Positions 9,116 through 20,009 of a stretch of 64,000 nt of DNA are shown here, piece after piece. Position numbers and translations under genes: made by a program. This DNA is from Prauserella flavalba (lineage in GTDB: Bacteria > Actinomycetota > Actinomycetes > Mycobacteriales > Pseudonocardiaceae), in the NCBI RefSeq assembly GCF_003202235.1, contig NZ_MASU01000013.1, forward strand, positions 620,001 to 684,000. The letters run 5' to 3'. Below the pieces are notes generated by a model that did not search any database, was not told the DNA's origin, and saw only the letters and a program-made list of their open reading frames with translations. The stretch's first letter is position 1, and each line of letters begins with the position of its first letter.

Positions 9116-9138
9116 GTTTTCGATTATAAGGCGAAAAC
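9116..9138. promoter_or_regulatory. NrtR operator and divergent nrtR/nadA promoters
   Basis: A perfect 7-bp inverted repeat, GTTTTCG-N9-CGAAAAC, spans 9116-9138. Its centre contains TATAAT on the minus strand (9123-9128), the -10 of nrtR, and an overlapping TTATAAG on the plus strand suited to nadA. A dimeric repressor bound here would block both promoters. Binding by the adjacent NrtR is inferred from position and symmetry. Confidence 0.75.
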
Positions 9139-9163
9139 TACGGCAGGCAACCGGAGGATCGAC

Positions 9164-10171
9164 ATGACGGTTCAGGCGGAGGCGTTCGTTCCCTACGGGG
9201 GTGTGGAGGCCGATGCGGCCTGGGTCGACGAGGTGCGCAGGCTCGCGAGGGAGCGCGATGCGGTGCTCCTCGCGCACAACTACCAGCTCCCGGAGATCCA
9301 GGAGATCGCGGACCACACGGGGGACTCCCTCGCGCTGAGCCGGATCGCGGCGGCCAGCGACGCCTCGACCATCGTCTTCTGCGGCGTGCACTTCATGGCG
9401 GAGACCGCGAAGATCCTGGCCCCGGAGAAGACGGTGCTGATCCCGGACGCGAGGGCGGGCTGCTCGCTCGCCGACTCGATCACCGGCGAGCAGCTGCGCG
9501 CGTGGAAGGCGGAGCACCCCGGCGCCGTCGTGGTCTCGTACGTGAACACCACCGCCGAGGTCAAGGCCGAGACGGACATCTGCTGCACGTCGTCCAACGC
9601 GGTGGACGTGGTCGCCTCGATTCCCGAGGACCGCGAGGTGCTGTTCTGTCCTGACCAGTTCCTCGGCGCGCACGTCAAGCGCGTGACGGGGCGCGAGAAC
9701 CTGCACATCTGGGCCGGTGAGTGCCACGTGCACGCCGGCATCAACGGTCCCGAGCTGGCCGAGCGCGCCGCGGCGTCGCCGGAGGCCGACCTGTTCATCC
9801 ACCCCGAGTGCGGCTGCGCCACCTCGGCGCTCTACCTCGCGGGCGAGGGTGCCGTGGCGCCGGAGCGGGTGAAGATCCTCTCCACCGGTGACATGCTGCA
9901 CGCCGCGCGCGAGACCAGTGCGTCGTCGGTGCTCGTCGCCACCGAGGTCGGCATGCTGCACCAGCTGCGCAAGGCCGCTCCCGAGATCGACTTCCGTGCG
10001 GTGAACGACCGAGCGTCGTGCCGCTTCATGAAGATGATCACCCCCGCCGCGCTCCTGCGTTCGCTGCGCGAGGGCGCCGACGAGGTGCACGTCGACCCGG
10101 AGACCGCCGCCAGGGCGAGCGCCTCGGTCCAGCGGATGATCGAGATCGGCAAGCCGGGCGGCGGGGAATGA
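9164..10171 (+). CDS. nadA: Quinolinate synthase (NadA)
   Basis: This 335-aa enzyme condenses iminoaspartate with dihydroxyacetone phosphate to quinolinate in de novo NAD synthesis. It carries the NadA hallmarks [26 protein letters not shown] and HPECGC. The [4Fe-4S] cluster ligands are expected at C100 (GCSLADS), C187 (GECHVH) and C286 (SCRFMKM), with the E. coli-like spacing of 87 and about 98 residues. ATG 9164 follows CGGAGG. It heads nadABC, with 4-nt overlaps between all genes, and is expected to be repressed by the divergent NrtR. Confidence 0.95.
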   Translation: MTVQAEAFVPYGGVEADAAWVDEVRRLARERDAVLLAHNYQLPEIQEIADHTGDSLALSRIAAASDASTIVFCGVHFMAETAKILAPEKTVLIPDARAGCSLADSITGEQLRAWKAEHPGAVVVSYVNTTAEVKAETDICCTSSNAVDVVASIPEDREVLFCPDQFLGAHVKRVTGRENLHIWAGECHVHAGINGPELAERAAASPEADLFIHPECGCATSALYLAGEGAVAPERVKILSTGDMLHAARETSASSVLVATEVGMLHQLRKAAPEIDFRAVNDRASCRFMKMITPAALLRSLREGADEVHVDPETAARASASVQRMIEIGKPGGGE

Positions 10172-11817
10172 GCGACCCGGTTATCGACGCGGAAGCGAAA
10201 ACCGGACAGAACCCCCAATGGGAGGCGGCCGCCGACCTGGTGGTGCTCGGCAGCGGCGTGGCCGGCCTGACCGCGGCGCTGCGCGCCAGGGAGCTCGGGC
10301 TGCGCGTGCTGGTGGTCACCAAGGGGGCCGTCGCCGACGGGAACACCCGCTGGGCGCAGGGCGGCGTCGCGGTGGTCCTCGACGGCGAGCGGGACGAGGG
10401 CGACACGGTGGCCGCGCACGCGGCCGACACGGTCACCGCGGGCGCGGGGCTGTGCGACGACGACGCCGTCGGCACGATCATCGGAGCGGGCCCCGCCGCG
10501 GTCGCCCGGTTGCGGGGCAGGGGCGCCGAGTTCGACGCCGGTGCCTCCGGGCTGGCCCGCACCAGAGAGGGCGGCCACAGCGCGTTCCGCGTGATCCACG
10601 CCGGGGGCGACGCGACCGGCGCCGAGGTGGAGCGCGCGCTCGTCGCCGCGGCCGGTGAGCACGGGATCCCCGTGCTGGAGCGGCACCTCGCGGTCGACGC
10701 GCTGCGCACCCCCGCCGGTGCGGTGGCCGGGGTGACGGTGCTCGACCCGGCAGGCGTGCCCGGCGTGCTGCGCGCGCCCGCGGTGCTGCTGGCCACGGGC
10801 GGCTTCGGCCAGCTCTACCAGGCCACGTCCAACCCGGAGATCGCGACCGGCGACGGCCTCGCGCTCGCGCTGCGGGCCGGTGCGCTCGTCGCCGACATCG
10901 AGTTCGTGCAGTTCCACCCCACCGTGCTCTACACGCCCGGCGCGCGGGGCCGCTGCCCGCTGGTCACCGAGGCGGTGCGCGGCGAGGGGGCGGTGCTGCT
11001 CGACGGCGCGGGCGAGCGCGTGATGACGGGCGTGCACCCGCTGGGCGACCTCGCACCCCGCGACGTCGTCTCGGCGGCGATCACGCGCCGGATGGCGCAG
11101 GCGCCCGGCGGGATCGACGACCACGTCTTCCTCGACGCCACGGGCATCTCCGGCTTCGCGCGGCGGTTCCCGACCGTCCACGCGGCGTGCCTCGCCGCGG
11201 GCACCGACCCGCTGCGTGAACCGATCCCGGTGACCCCCGCCGCGCACTTCGCGTGCGGCGGCGTGGTCACCGGAACCGACGGCCGCACCGGCGTCACCGG
11301 GCTGTACGCGGCGGGCGAGGTGGCCCGCACCGGACTGCACGGCGCCAACCGGCTCGCGTCCAACAGCCTGCTCGAAGGGCTCGTCGTGGGGGAGCGGGCG
11401 GCCGAGGCCGTGGCCGCCGACCTCGCGGCGGGCGTGCTCGCCAGGCCGCGCCACGGGCTCCTTCCCGAGGCCACGTGCGTGCCGGTGGCCGAGCGCGACG
11501 CGCTGCAGCGCGTGATGAGCCGCTACGCGGGGATCGGGCGCGACGCCGACGGTCTCGCCGCGGCGGGCTCCGTGCTCGACCTGTCGACCGTGGACTGTCC
11601 GCTGTGGACCCACGAGGCGGTGGAGGGCGCGGCGCTCACGATGCTCGCGCAGGCGTTGCTGGCAGCCGCGGCGCGGCGCACCGAGTCGCGTGGCTGCCAC
11701 GTGCGGACCGACACCCCCGAGCGTGACGACGTGACGTGGCGGCGTAGCCAGCTGATCAGGCTCAGCGCGTCCGGCCAGCCCGTGCTGGCGGACCCGGTAC
11801 TGGAGGGAGCGGCGTGA
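10168..11817 (+). CDS. nadB: L-aspartate oxidase (NadB)
   Basis: This 549-aa FAD enzyme oxidises L-aspartate to iminoaspartate, the substrate of NadA. The N-terminal dinucleotide fold is [17 protein letters not shown]. Later motifs are [30 protein letters not shown] and [20 protein letters not shown] (active site/FAD region). A C-terminal helical domain ends the protein. ATG 10168 overlaps the nadA stop by 4 nt. The segment before the FAD motif is about 20 residues longer than in many homologues, but no better start is visible. Confidence 0.95.
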   Translation: MSDPVIDAEAKTGQNPQWEAAADLVVLGSGVAGLTAALRARELGLRVLVVTKGAVADGNTRWAQGGVAVVLDGERDEGDTVAAHAADTVTAGAGLCDDDAVGTIIGAGPAAVARLRGRGAEFDAGASGLARTREGGHSAFRVIHAGGDATGAEVERALVAAAGEHGIPVLERHLAVDALRTPAGAVAGVTVLDPAGVPGVLRAPAVLLATGGFGQLYQATSNPEIATGDGLALALRAGALVADIEFVQFHPTVLYTPGARGRCPLVTEAVRGEGAVLLDGAGERVMTGVHPLGDLAPRDVVSAAITRRMAQAPGGIDDHVFLDATGISGFARRFPTVHAACLAAGTDPLREPIPVTPAAHFACGGVVTGTDGRTGVTGLYAAGEVARTGLHGANRLASNSLLEGLVVGERAAEAVAADLAAGVLARPRHGLLPEATCVPVAERDALQRVMSRYAGIGRDADGLAAAGSVLDLSTVDCPLWTHEAVEGAALTMLAQALLAAAARRTESRGCHVRTDTPERDDVTWRRSQLIRLSASGQPVLADPVLEGAA

Positions 11818-12665
11818 CGCGGCCCGACCTTGACGACCTGCGGCGCGTAGTCGCCACCGCGCTGGAGGAGGACCTGCGCTACGGCCCCGACGCGACCACG
11901 GCGGCGACCGTGCCCGACACGGCCGTCGCCACCGCGGAGCTGACCCCGCGCGTGCCCGGTGTGCTCGCCGGGGTTCCCGCCGCGCTCGCGGTGTTCGATG
12001 CCGTGCTCGGCGACGGCTACGACGTGCTCGCCACGCGCGAGGACGGCAGCCGCCTCGTCGCGGGGGAGCCCGCGCTCGTGGTGCGGGGGCCCGTGCGCGG
12101 ACTGCTCACCGCCGAGCGCACGGCGCTCAACCTGCTCTGTCACCTCTCCGGCATCGCGACGGCCACCGCGGCGTGGGTGTCGGCGGTGGAGGGCACGGGC
12201 TGCGCCATCCGCGACTCCCGCAAGACGTTGCCGGGCCTGCGGCTGCTGGAGAAGTACGCCGTGCGCTGCGGCGGTGGCGTGAACCACCGTCTGGGCCTCG
12301 GCGACGCCGTGCTGATCAAGGACAACCACGTGGTGGCAGCGGGGTCCGTCGCCCGCGCACTGCGGCTGGCCCGCGAGCACGCGGCGGGGCTGGCGTGCGA
12401 GGTGGAGGTGGACGACCTCACCCAGCTCGCCGAGGCCCTCGACGCGGGCGCCGACGAGGTGCTGCTCGACAACTTCACGCCCGAGGACTGCGCGCGGGCG
12501 GCGCGCCTGCGGGACGAGACGTCGCCGAAGACGCGGCTCGAGTCCTCCGGCGGGCTGCGGCTGGAGAACGCACGGGCGTATGCCGAGTCCGGTGTGGACT
12601 ACCTCGCGGTCGGTGCCCTCACCCATTCGGCGCAGGCGCTCGATCTCGGGATGGACTTGAAGTAG
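11814..12665 (+). CDS. nadC: Nicotinate-nucleotide pyrophosphorylase (NadC)
   Basis: This 283-aa quinolinate phosphoribosyltransferase converts quinolinate and PRPP to nicotinate mononucleotide. Typical blocks are EDLRYGPDATT, ERTALNLLCHLSGIAT, DSRKTLPGLR, the substrate motif HRLGLGDAVLIKDNH, and VEVDDL and ESSGGL in the C-terminal barrel. GTG 11814 overlaps the nadB stop by 4 nt. It is the last gene of the operon. Confidence 0.95.
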   Translation: MTRPDLDDLRRVVATALEEDLRYGPDATTAATVPDTAVATAELTPRVPGVLAGVPAALAVFDAVLGDGYDVLATREDGSRLVAGEPALVVRGPVRGLLTAERTALNLLCHLSGIATATAAWVSAVEGTGCAIRDSRKTLPGLRLLEKYAVRCGGGVNHRLGLGDAVLIKDNHVVAAGSVARALRLAREHAAGLACEVEVDDLTQLAEALDAGADEVLLDNFTPEDCARAARLRDETSPKTRLESSGGLRLENARAYAESGVDYLAVGALTHSAQALDLGMDLK

Positions 12666-12769
12666 AGCGCGCGGCCGTCGTTAACGAGTGCGGCGGTCCG
12701 CGCGACTTCCTGTTGGCAGCGCACGGGGTCCGATACCCTGCTCGGCGCGCGAGGGTGGGGGTGAGGCAC

Positions 12770-13411
12770 ATGGCGGAACCCGTCGTGGTCGGCGTGATCG
12801 AGGATCACCCGCTGTACCGGGAGGCGCTGGCGCGGGTGCTGTACGAGGCCGACGACGTGGAGCTGGGCGCCGTGGCCGAGTCGGTCGGGCACTTCGCGGC
12901 ACACGAGCAGCCACCGGGCACCGTGGTGGTGCTGGACCTCAAGCTGCGCGGTCTCGCCGACGCCGCCGCGGTGCGGCAGGTGGTGGCGATGGGCTACCAC
13001 GTGCTCGTGATCTCCGCCCACGCCGGCCAGACCGAGGTGCTCGGCGCCATCTCGGCCGGTGCGCGCGGCTACCTCACCAAGGAGGCCGAGGGCGAGGAGA
13101 TCCTCGACGCCGTGCGCCAGATCGGTGCGGGCGGCTCGTACGTCTCCCCGGCCCTCGCCTCCTTCGTGCTCGACGCCCAGCGGCAGGCCGGTGCCCGCTC
13201 GGAGCTGTCCGAGCGGGAGCGGCAGGTGCTCGCGCTCGTCGCCGCGGGCGAGCGCGACCAGGACATCGCCGACGCGATGGACATCAGCGTCCGCACCGTG
13301 CGGTCCTACCTCGACCGGATCCGCGACAAGACCGGTCGGCGGCGCAGGCCCGAGCTCACCCGGCTGGCGATCGAGGAGGGCCTCACCTCACCGGGCGAGC
13401 CCCGGCACTAG
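12770..13411 (+). CDS. Orphan NarL/LuxR-type response regulator
   Basis: This 213-aa protein has a receiver domain (residues 5-120; acidic residues E11, D12, phosphoacceptor D56 in VVLDLKLRG, conserved Lys in YLTKEAE) and a C-terminal LuxR helix-turn-helix (about 145-205: LSERERQVLALVAAGERDQD, IADAMDISVRTVRSYLDRI). No histidine kinase gene is beside it. ATG 12770 is preceded by a purine-rich GAGGGTGGGGGTGAGG; an in-frame GTG at 12761 is a possible alternative. A TACCCT hexamer lies about 30 nt upstream. The signal and targets are unknown. Confidence 0.85.
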   Translation: MAEPVVVGVIEDHPLYREALARVLYEADDVELGAVAESVGHFAAHEQPPGTVVVLDLKLRGLADAAAVRQVVAMGYHVLVISAHAGQTEVLGAISAGARGYLTKEAEGEEILDAVRQIGAGGSYVSPALASFVLDAQRQAGARSELSERERQVLALVAAGERDQDIADAMDISVRTVRSYLDRIRDKTGRRRRPELTRLAIEEGLTSPGEPRH

Positions 13412-13619
13412 ACCCGGCCGCGACGGCGAGTCCGTCCAGGTAGTGACGGAGTGCCAGCTCGAACGCCTCGTCCAGCCCGCTGAGGCCGAACGTGCCGGGC
13501 TCGGGGTCGCCGAGCCCGGCGAGGCGGGGAAGGTCGCCGCTACGGAGCAACTCCGCTGTTTCGGCCTCGATCGTCGCCCACCACTGCTCATCGCGCAGGC
13601 CGCCGGCGACGAGACCCGA
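13383..13619 (-). pseudogene. Remnant of a TetR-family regulator C-terminus
   Basis: The minus-strand frame reads GLVAGGLRDEQWWATIEAET, then AELLRSGDLPRLAGLGDPEP and a final FELALRHYLDGLAVAAG before a TGA at 13383-13385. This is the pattern of the ligand-binding C-terminus of TetR regulators, with normal codon use. No start codon or DNA-binding domain is present: the frame breaks exactly at the palindromic repeat that begins at 13621. Its last residues overlap the 3' end of the response-regulator gene on the other strand. Confidence 0.5.
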
Positions 13620-13620
13620 C

Positions 13621-13683
13621 CGCAGTGAAGGTGGCCTTCACTGCAGAGGGGGCTCACTGCGGAAGGTGCTCACTGCGGAAGGG
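13621..13683. repeat. Type A half-repeat plus two 16-bp tandem copies
   Basis: One short hairpin arm, GCAGTGAAGG-TGG-CCTTCACTGC (13622-13644), is followed by a 16-bp tandem duplication (13652-13667 and 13668-13683; core GCTCACTGCGGAAGG) that reuses the CACTGC end of the element. It looks like a decayed or rearranged type A repeat. It sits between the TetR remnant and the stop of the nitrilase gene. Confidence 0.75.
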
Positions 13684-13684
13684 G

Positions 13685-14479
13685 CTAGCTGAGCCGGCGG
13701 TTCGCCAGCACGCCGGTCGCCGTGCGCGACTTGGCGGCGACCGAGGGGTCGATGTCGGTGACGAGCAGCTCCGGCGCGGCACCGAGCTGGGCGTGCACCC
13801 GGCCGAACGGGTCGGCGACCGTCGAGAACCCGATGCCGGTCGGCGCCTTCGGGTTCACCTCCACGCCCGCCGCCTTCGGGTCCGCCTGCCCGCAGCCCAG
13901 CACCCAGTTGCCCGAGTCGAGCGCACGCGCCCTGACGAGGACCTCCCACTGGTCGCGCTTGCCCTCGCCCGCGCCCCACGACGTCGGCAGCAGCACCGCG
14001 CTCGCCCCGGCCTTCGCGAGCGCCTGGAACAGCTCGGGGAACCGCACGTCGTAGCACGTCGCGACACCCAGCGTGACACCGTCGACGTCCACCGTGACGA
14101 CCTCGGAGCCGCCCGCGACCGTGTCGGACTCGCGGAAGCCGAACGCGTCGTAGAGGTGGATCTTGTCGTAGCCGCGGTGCTCGCCGAGGCCGGTGATGAG
14201 CAGCGTGTTGCGCACCCGCTCGCCGTCCGGGGTGAACATCCCCGCGACCACCAGCACGTCGTGCTCGCGCGCGATCTCGCCGACCGCGCTCGCCCACGGC
14301 CCGTCCACTGGCTCGGCCAGCGGGGCGAGCTTGACCCCGAACCGTGCCATCGCCGCCTCGGGGAACACCACCACGCGGGCACCCTCGCCCGCTGCCTTGG
14401 CCGTCCAGTCGCGGATGAGCGTCAGGTTCTCCGCGGGGTCGGCGCTCGACGTGAGCTGGCACAGGGCGATCCGGAGCAC
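13685..14479 (-). CDS. Carbon-nitrogen hydrolase (nitrilase superfamily)
   Basis: This 264-aa protein has the complete Glu-Lys-Cys triad of the nitrilase superfamily: E41 in FPEAAM, K106 in YDKIHLYDAF, C142 in CYDVRFPE. The YDKIHLYDAF and CYDVRFPELF blocks are typical of the Nit1/Nit2 group (deaminated-glutathione or omega-amidase type), so removal of an aberrant amide such as deaminated glutathione is a reasonable guess. GTG 14479 has GAGGAGG upstream. It is divergent from hisD with about 90 bp between. Confidence 0.85.
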   Translation of the reverse strand: MLRIALCQLTSSADPAENLTLIRDWTAKAAGEGARVVVFPEAAMARFGVKLAPLAEPVDGPWASAVGEIAREHDVLVVAGMFTPDGERVRNTLLITGLGEHRGYDKIHLYDAFGFRESDTVAGGSEVVTVDVDGVTLGVATCYDVRFPELFQALAKAGASAVLLPTSWGAGEGKRDQWEVLVRARALDSGNWVLGCGQADPKAAGVEVNPKAPTGIGFSTVADPFGRVHAQLGAAPELLVTDIDPSVAAKSRTATGVLANRRLS

Positions 14480-14559
14480 GGCAACCTCCTCGCACGTCTC
14501 GTCGTTTCGGCAGTATGCCAGCCATCAGGGCCGTGAGCTGGGTGGTCACGCTCACCTCG

Positions 14560-14565
14560 TACCCT
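14560..14565 (+). promoter_or_regulatory. -10 element of the his operon, leaderless arrangement
   Basis: TACCCT is followed by 7 nt and then the hisD ATG. No ribosome-binding site is recognisable other than TGAGG within the spacer. Transcription would therefore begin at or next to the start codon. Confidence 0.5.
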
Positions 14566-14572
14566 TGAGGGC

Positions 14573-17594
<3,022 letters not shown>

Positions 17595-17753
17595 ATGTCG
17601 GGCTCGTGGGTGGCTCTGCTGTTGCTGGCCGTCGCCGGTTTCCTGGCGGGCGGCGTGTGGAGCACGTGGAAGAACGGCTCCCGTGGCCTCGCCGCGGCCC
17701 TCGGCGCCGCCGCCCTGCTGGCGATCGGCGGCGCCGTGGCCTGGCTGGCCTAG
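17595..17753 (+). CDS. Small two-helix membrane protein of the his operon
   Basis: This 52-aa protein has two hydrophobic helices (VALLLLAVAGFLAGG and LAAALGAAALLAIGGAVAWL) joined by a basic turn, WSTWKNGSRG. The ATG directly follows the hisB stop. Small proteins of this type are often seen between hisB and hisH in actinomycetes, so it is probably a real gene although its function is unknown. In this window the operon ends here, at a palindromic repeat and a convergent kptA, without hisH, hisA or hisF. Confidence 0.65.
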   Translation: MSGSWVALLLLAVAGFLAGGVWSTWKNGSRGLAAALGAAALLAIGGAVAWLA

Positions 17754-17765
17754 TACTGCCCGACC

Positions 17766-17818
17766 GCAGTGAAGGCCACCTTGCCTGCGTTCAACGCAGT
17801 GAAGGTGGCCTTCACTGC
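17766..17818. repeat. Type A palindromic repeat overlapping the kptA stop
   Basis: The two arms surround a short TTCAA-type loop; the left arm differs from the right at two positions (CAAGG...GCCTGC side). The right arm ends in TTCACTGC, and on the minus strand this supplies the last CAG codon and TGA stop of kptA. The element also separates the his operon from the convergent kptA. Confidence 0.85.
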
Positions 17819-18354
17819 AGCCGGGTGAGATAGCCGGGCGGGACGTGGCGGGTGAGCCACACGCCGTTGGCGCTCACGCGGAACTCGTGGCCCTCCGCCG
17901 CCATCGCCGCGGCGTCGACCCGCAGGAGTACCGGTTCGCCGCGGCGGGCGCCGACCGTCATCGCGGTGGAGCGGGTCGCCGACAGGTGTACGTCGTGGCG
18001 GCGCATCGGCCGCAGCCCCTCCCTCAGGATCGCGGGCAGGAAGCGGGAGCCGTGGAAGAGGGCCGCCGGAGGGATGGACACGGGCAGGTCGAGCTCGACC
18101 GCGACGCTGTGTCCCTGGCTGGCGCGGATCCGGGTGCCGGAGTCGTCGAACGCGAACCGGCGTTTATCGTTGCGCTCCACCACCTCGGCGAGCTCGGCGC
18201 GGGTGAGCGGAAGTCCGTGCCTGCCGAGCGCGGCGAGCAGCGCGTCAACGCCGACCCAGCCGCCTTCTTCCAGCTCGATGCCGATGCGTTCGGGCGCATG
18301 GCGCAGATGCAGCGCGAGTCGCTTGGACACGCGCACAAGATCACTGTTCGTCAT
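17812..18354 (-). CDS. kptA: RNA 2'-phosphotransferase (Tpt1/KptA)
   Basis: This 180-aa enzyme transfers a 2'-phosphate from RNA to NAD. All family blocks are present: VRVSKRLALHLRHAPE, ERNDKRRFAFDD, IRASQGHSV, LFHGSRFLPAILREGL, HVHLSA and NGVWLTRHVPPGYL. In bacteria no tRNA ligase makes its usual substrate, so its role is unclear; RNA repair or ADP-ribosylation of 5' ends has been proposed for the family. The start at 18354 matches the usual N-terminus, and an in-frame ATG at 18366 is an alternative. The stop codon is inside a type A repeat. Confidence 0.88.
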   Translation of the reverse strand: MTNSDLVRVSKRLALHLRHAPERIGIELEEGGWVGVDALLAALGRHGLPLTRAELAEVVERNDKRRFAFDDSGTRIRASQGHSVAVELDLPVSIPPAALFHGSRFLPAILREGLRPMRRHDVHLSATRSTAMTVGARRGEPVLLRVDAAAMAAEGHEFRVSANGVWLTRHVPPGYLTRLQ

Positions 18355-18395
18355 GTCGGGCACCATTGGCCCACGCCGGTCAGCGCGCCCGCAAC

Positions 18396-18860
18396 TCAAA
18401 TACCGCCTTCCGCGGCCGGTTTGAGCAGGGGAGCGCCGGGGCCGAACCGGGCGAGCCGGTCGTCGACGTTGTGCAGACCGCACGTGCGCAGTGACAGGCA
18501 GCCGCAGCCGACGCAGCCGGTGAGCTGGTCGCGCAGGCGCTGCAGCGCGTCGATGCGCGCGTCGAGCTCGTCCTTCCAGTTGCGGGACAGCCGCGCCCAG
18601 TCGGCCTTGGTCGGCGCGTGGTCCTTCGGCAGCGAGGCGAGTGCCTGCCCGATCTCTTCCAGGCTCAGGCCCACCCGCTGCGCCGCGCGGATGAACGCGA
18701 TGCGACGCAGCACGGCGCGCGGGTACCGGCGCTGGTTGCCGGCGGAGCGCTCCGAGAAGATCAGCCCCCGGTCCTCGTAGAAGCGCAGCGCCGTGTGGGG
18801 CACGCCGCTGCGCTCCGAGACCTGTCCGATGCTGAGGTGGTCGGCAAGCTTCGTCGTCAC
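18396..18860 (-). CDS. soxR: Redox-sensitive MerR-family regulator SoxR
   Basis: This 154-aa protein has a MerR helix-turn-helix (SIGQVSERSGVPHTALRFYE), a dimerisation helix, and the [2Fe-2S] motif CVGCGCLSLRTC that defines SoxR. In actinomycetes SoxR senses redox-active compounds and controls a small set of detoxifying genes, not a SoxS cascade. I choose GTG 18860 because TACTGT (minus strand, 18868-18873) lies 7 nt upstream; GTG 18869 would give three more residues but would overlap that hexamer. Confidence 0.9.
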   Translation of the reverse strand: MTTKLADHLSIGQVSERSGVPHTALRFYEDRGLIFSERSAGNQRRYPRAVLRRIAFIRAAQRVGLSLEEIGQALASLPKDHAPTKADWARLSRNWKDELDARIDALQRLRDQLTGCVGCGCLSLRTCGLHNVDDRLARFGPGAPLLKPAAEGGI

Positions 18861-18867
18861 AGCCGCC

Positions 18868-18891
18868 ACAGTACCCGAGTTACACCTAGGT
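18868..18891 (-). promoter_or_regulatory. soxR promoter with an ACCTAGGT palindrome
   Basis: TACTGT (complement of 18868-18873) suits a -10 for a leaderless soxR mRNA. The perfect palindrome ACCTAGGT (18884-18891) is placed in the spacer/-35 zone where MerR-type regulators bind. The flanks CCTCG and CTCGGG give only partial further symmetry, so SoxR binding is a suggestion. Confidence 0.4.
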
Positions 18892-18913
18892 CGAGGTTGC
18901 CTTGCGGTGCAGG

Positions 18914-19102
18914 TCAGGAGCTTGCCGAGGTCCGGCCGGGCTCGTGCCGGTCGGGCGGGCGCGAAGTGTGATCGGTGTCATCCCGCAGCCTGCGACGTAT
19001 CTGCCTCGGCAGCACGACATCGCTGATCACCGGGAAGGGCTCGCTGTCGATGTCCTCGCGCCAAGCCCGCAACAGGCGGTCGAGTGTGTCTTCCTGGGCC
19101 AT
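18914..19102 (-). CDS. Small hypothetical protein
   Basis: This 62-aa protein has an N-terminal half, AQEDTLDRLLRAWREDIDSE followed by PFPVISD, that looks like a conserved acidic amphipathic helix, and a basic, low-complexity C-terminus. A good GGGAGG site lies 6 nt before the ATG. A TAACAT hexamer and the palindrome at 19124-19136 lie upstream. This supports a real gene despite its size. No function is recognised. It precedes soxR on the same strand. Confidence 0.5.
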   Translation of the reverse strand: MAQEDTLDRLLRAWREDIDSEPFPVISDVVLPRQIRRRLRDDTDHTSRPPDRHEPGRTSASS

Positions 19103-19123
19103 CGTGGCCTCCCGAGGCAGAAC

Positions 19124-19136
19124 GTAACCATGTTAC
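19124..19136. promoter_or_regulatory. Inverted repeat GTAAC-CAT-GTTAC in a promoter region
   Basis: A perfect 5-bp inverted repeat with a 3-nt centre lies about 22-34 nt upstream of the small gene at 18914-19102, overlapping its likely -10 (TAACAT on the minus strand). It may be an operator. No regulator is assigned. Confidence 0.35.
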
Positions 19137-19199
19137 TACCCGAAAGGCTGCAGCCCTAAACCTCCGAACTCACAAAAACTCAACCGGCCGGTGAAAACC

Positions 19200-20009
19200 T
19201 CAGTCCACGTGCTCGGCGTACGACGCGATCACCTGGCGAAGTACCTGGTCACCGGGCTGCCGCCACAGCTCGGCGTTGAACACCTCCACCTCGATCGGCC
19301 CGAGGTAGCCCGCCGCCTCCACACACGCGCGGAGCCTGCGGTGGTCGATCGGGCCGTCGCCCGGCAGTGCCCTGCCGAGGAACGTGTCGGTGAGCGGCAC
19401 CAGCTGGTCGCACACGTGGAAGCCGAGGATGCGGCCCGCCGCCTTCGCGATGGACTCCTCGACGCGGGGGTCCCACCAGACGTGGAACTCGTCCACGACC
19501 ACGCCGACGGCCTCGGCGGGGTGCTCCTCGGCGAGCGCCAGCGCCTGGTCCAGGGTGGAGAGCACCGACCGCTCGGCGCACTGCATCGGGTGCAGCGGCT
19601 CCAATCCGAGGCGCACGCCGCGCTCCATCGCGTACGGAGCGAGCTCGCCCAGCCCGTCGGCCACCCGCTGCCGGGAGCCCGCGAGGTCGTTGTCCGCGAT
19701 CCCGCCGACCACGAGCACGAGCACGTCGGTGCCCAGCGCGGCGGCCTCGTCGATCGCCTCGCGCGTGTCTGCGACGCCGTCCACTCTGGACCCCTCCGGG
19801 GTGACGCCGGTGAGAAACCCACCGCGGCACAGTGAGGAAACCCGCACGCCGTGCTTCTTGAGCAGCCTTGCCGCCTCCTCGACGCCGATCTCGGCGACCT
19901 TGTCGCGCCACGGCGCGATCCAGCCGACGCCGTTCTCGGCGCAGCCCGCGATCGCCTCGGGCAGCGACCAGCGCTTCGTCGTGATCTGGTTCAGGCTCAG
20001 CCGCTCCAT
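19200..20009 (-). CDS. TIM-barrel sugar phosphate isomerase/epimerase
   Basis: This 269-aa protein is an AP-endonuclease-2-like (xylose isomerase-like) TIM barrel. It shows a metal-site pattern: LGLEPLHPM, VVVDEFHVWWDP, ILGFHVCDQL and the final IEVEVFNAELW. It probably isomerises or epimerises a sugar or keto-sugar intermediate in the cytoplasm. Its ATG overlaps the stop of the DUF993 gene by one base (TGATG), so the two are coupled. They likely belong to the LacI-box-controlled operon that starts near 21185. Confidence 0.8.
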   Translation of the reverse strand: MERLSLNQITTKRWSLPEAIAGCAENGVGWIAPWRDKVAEIGVEEAARLLKKHGVRVSSLCRGGFLTGVTPEGSRVDGVADTREAIDEAAALGTDVLVLVVGGIADNDLAGSRQRVADGLGELAPYAMERGVRLGLEPLHPMQCAERSVLSTLDQALALAEEHPAEAVGVVVDEFHVWWDPRVEESIAKAAGRILGFHVCDQLVPLTDTFLGRALPGDGPIDHRRLRACVEAAGYLGPIEVEVFNAELWRQPGDQVLRQVIASYAEHVD

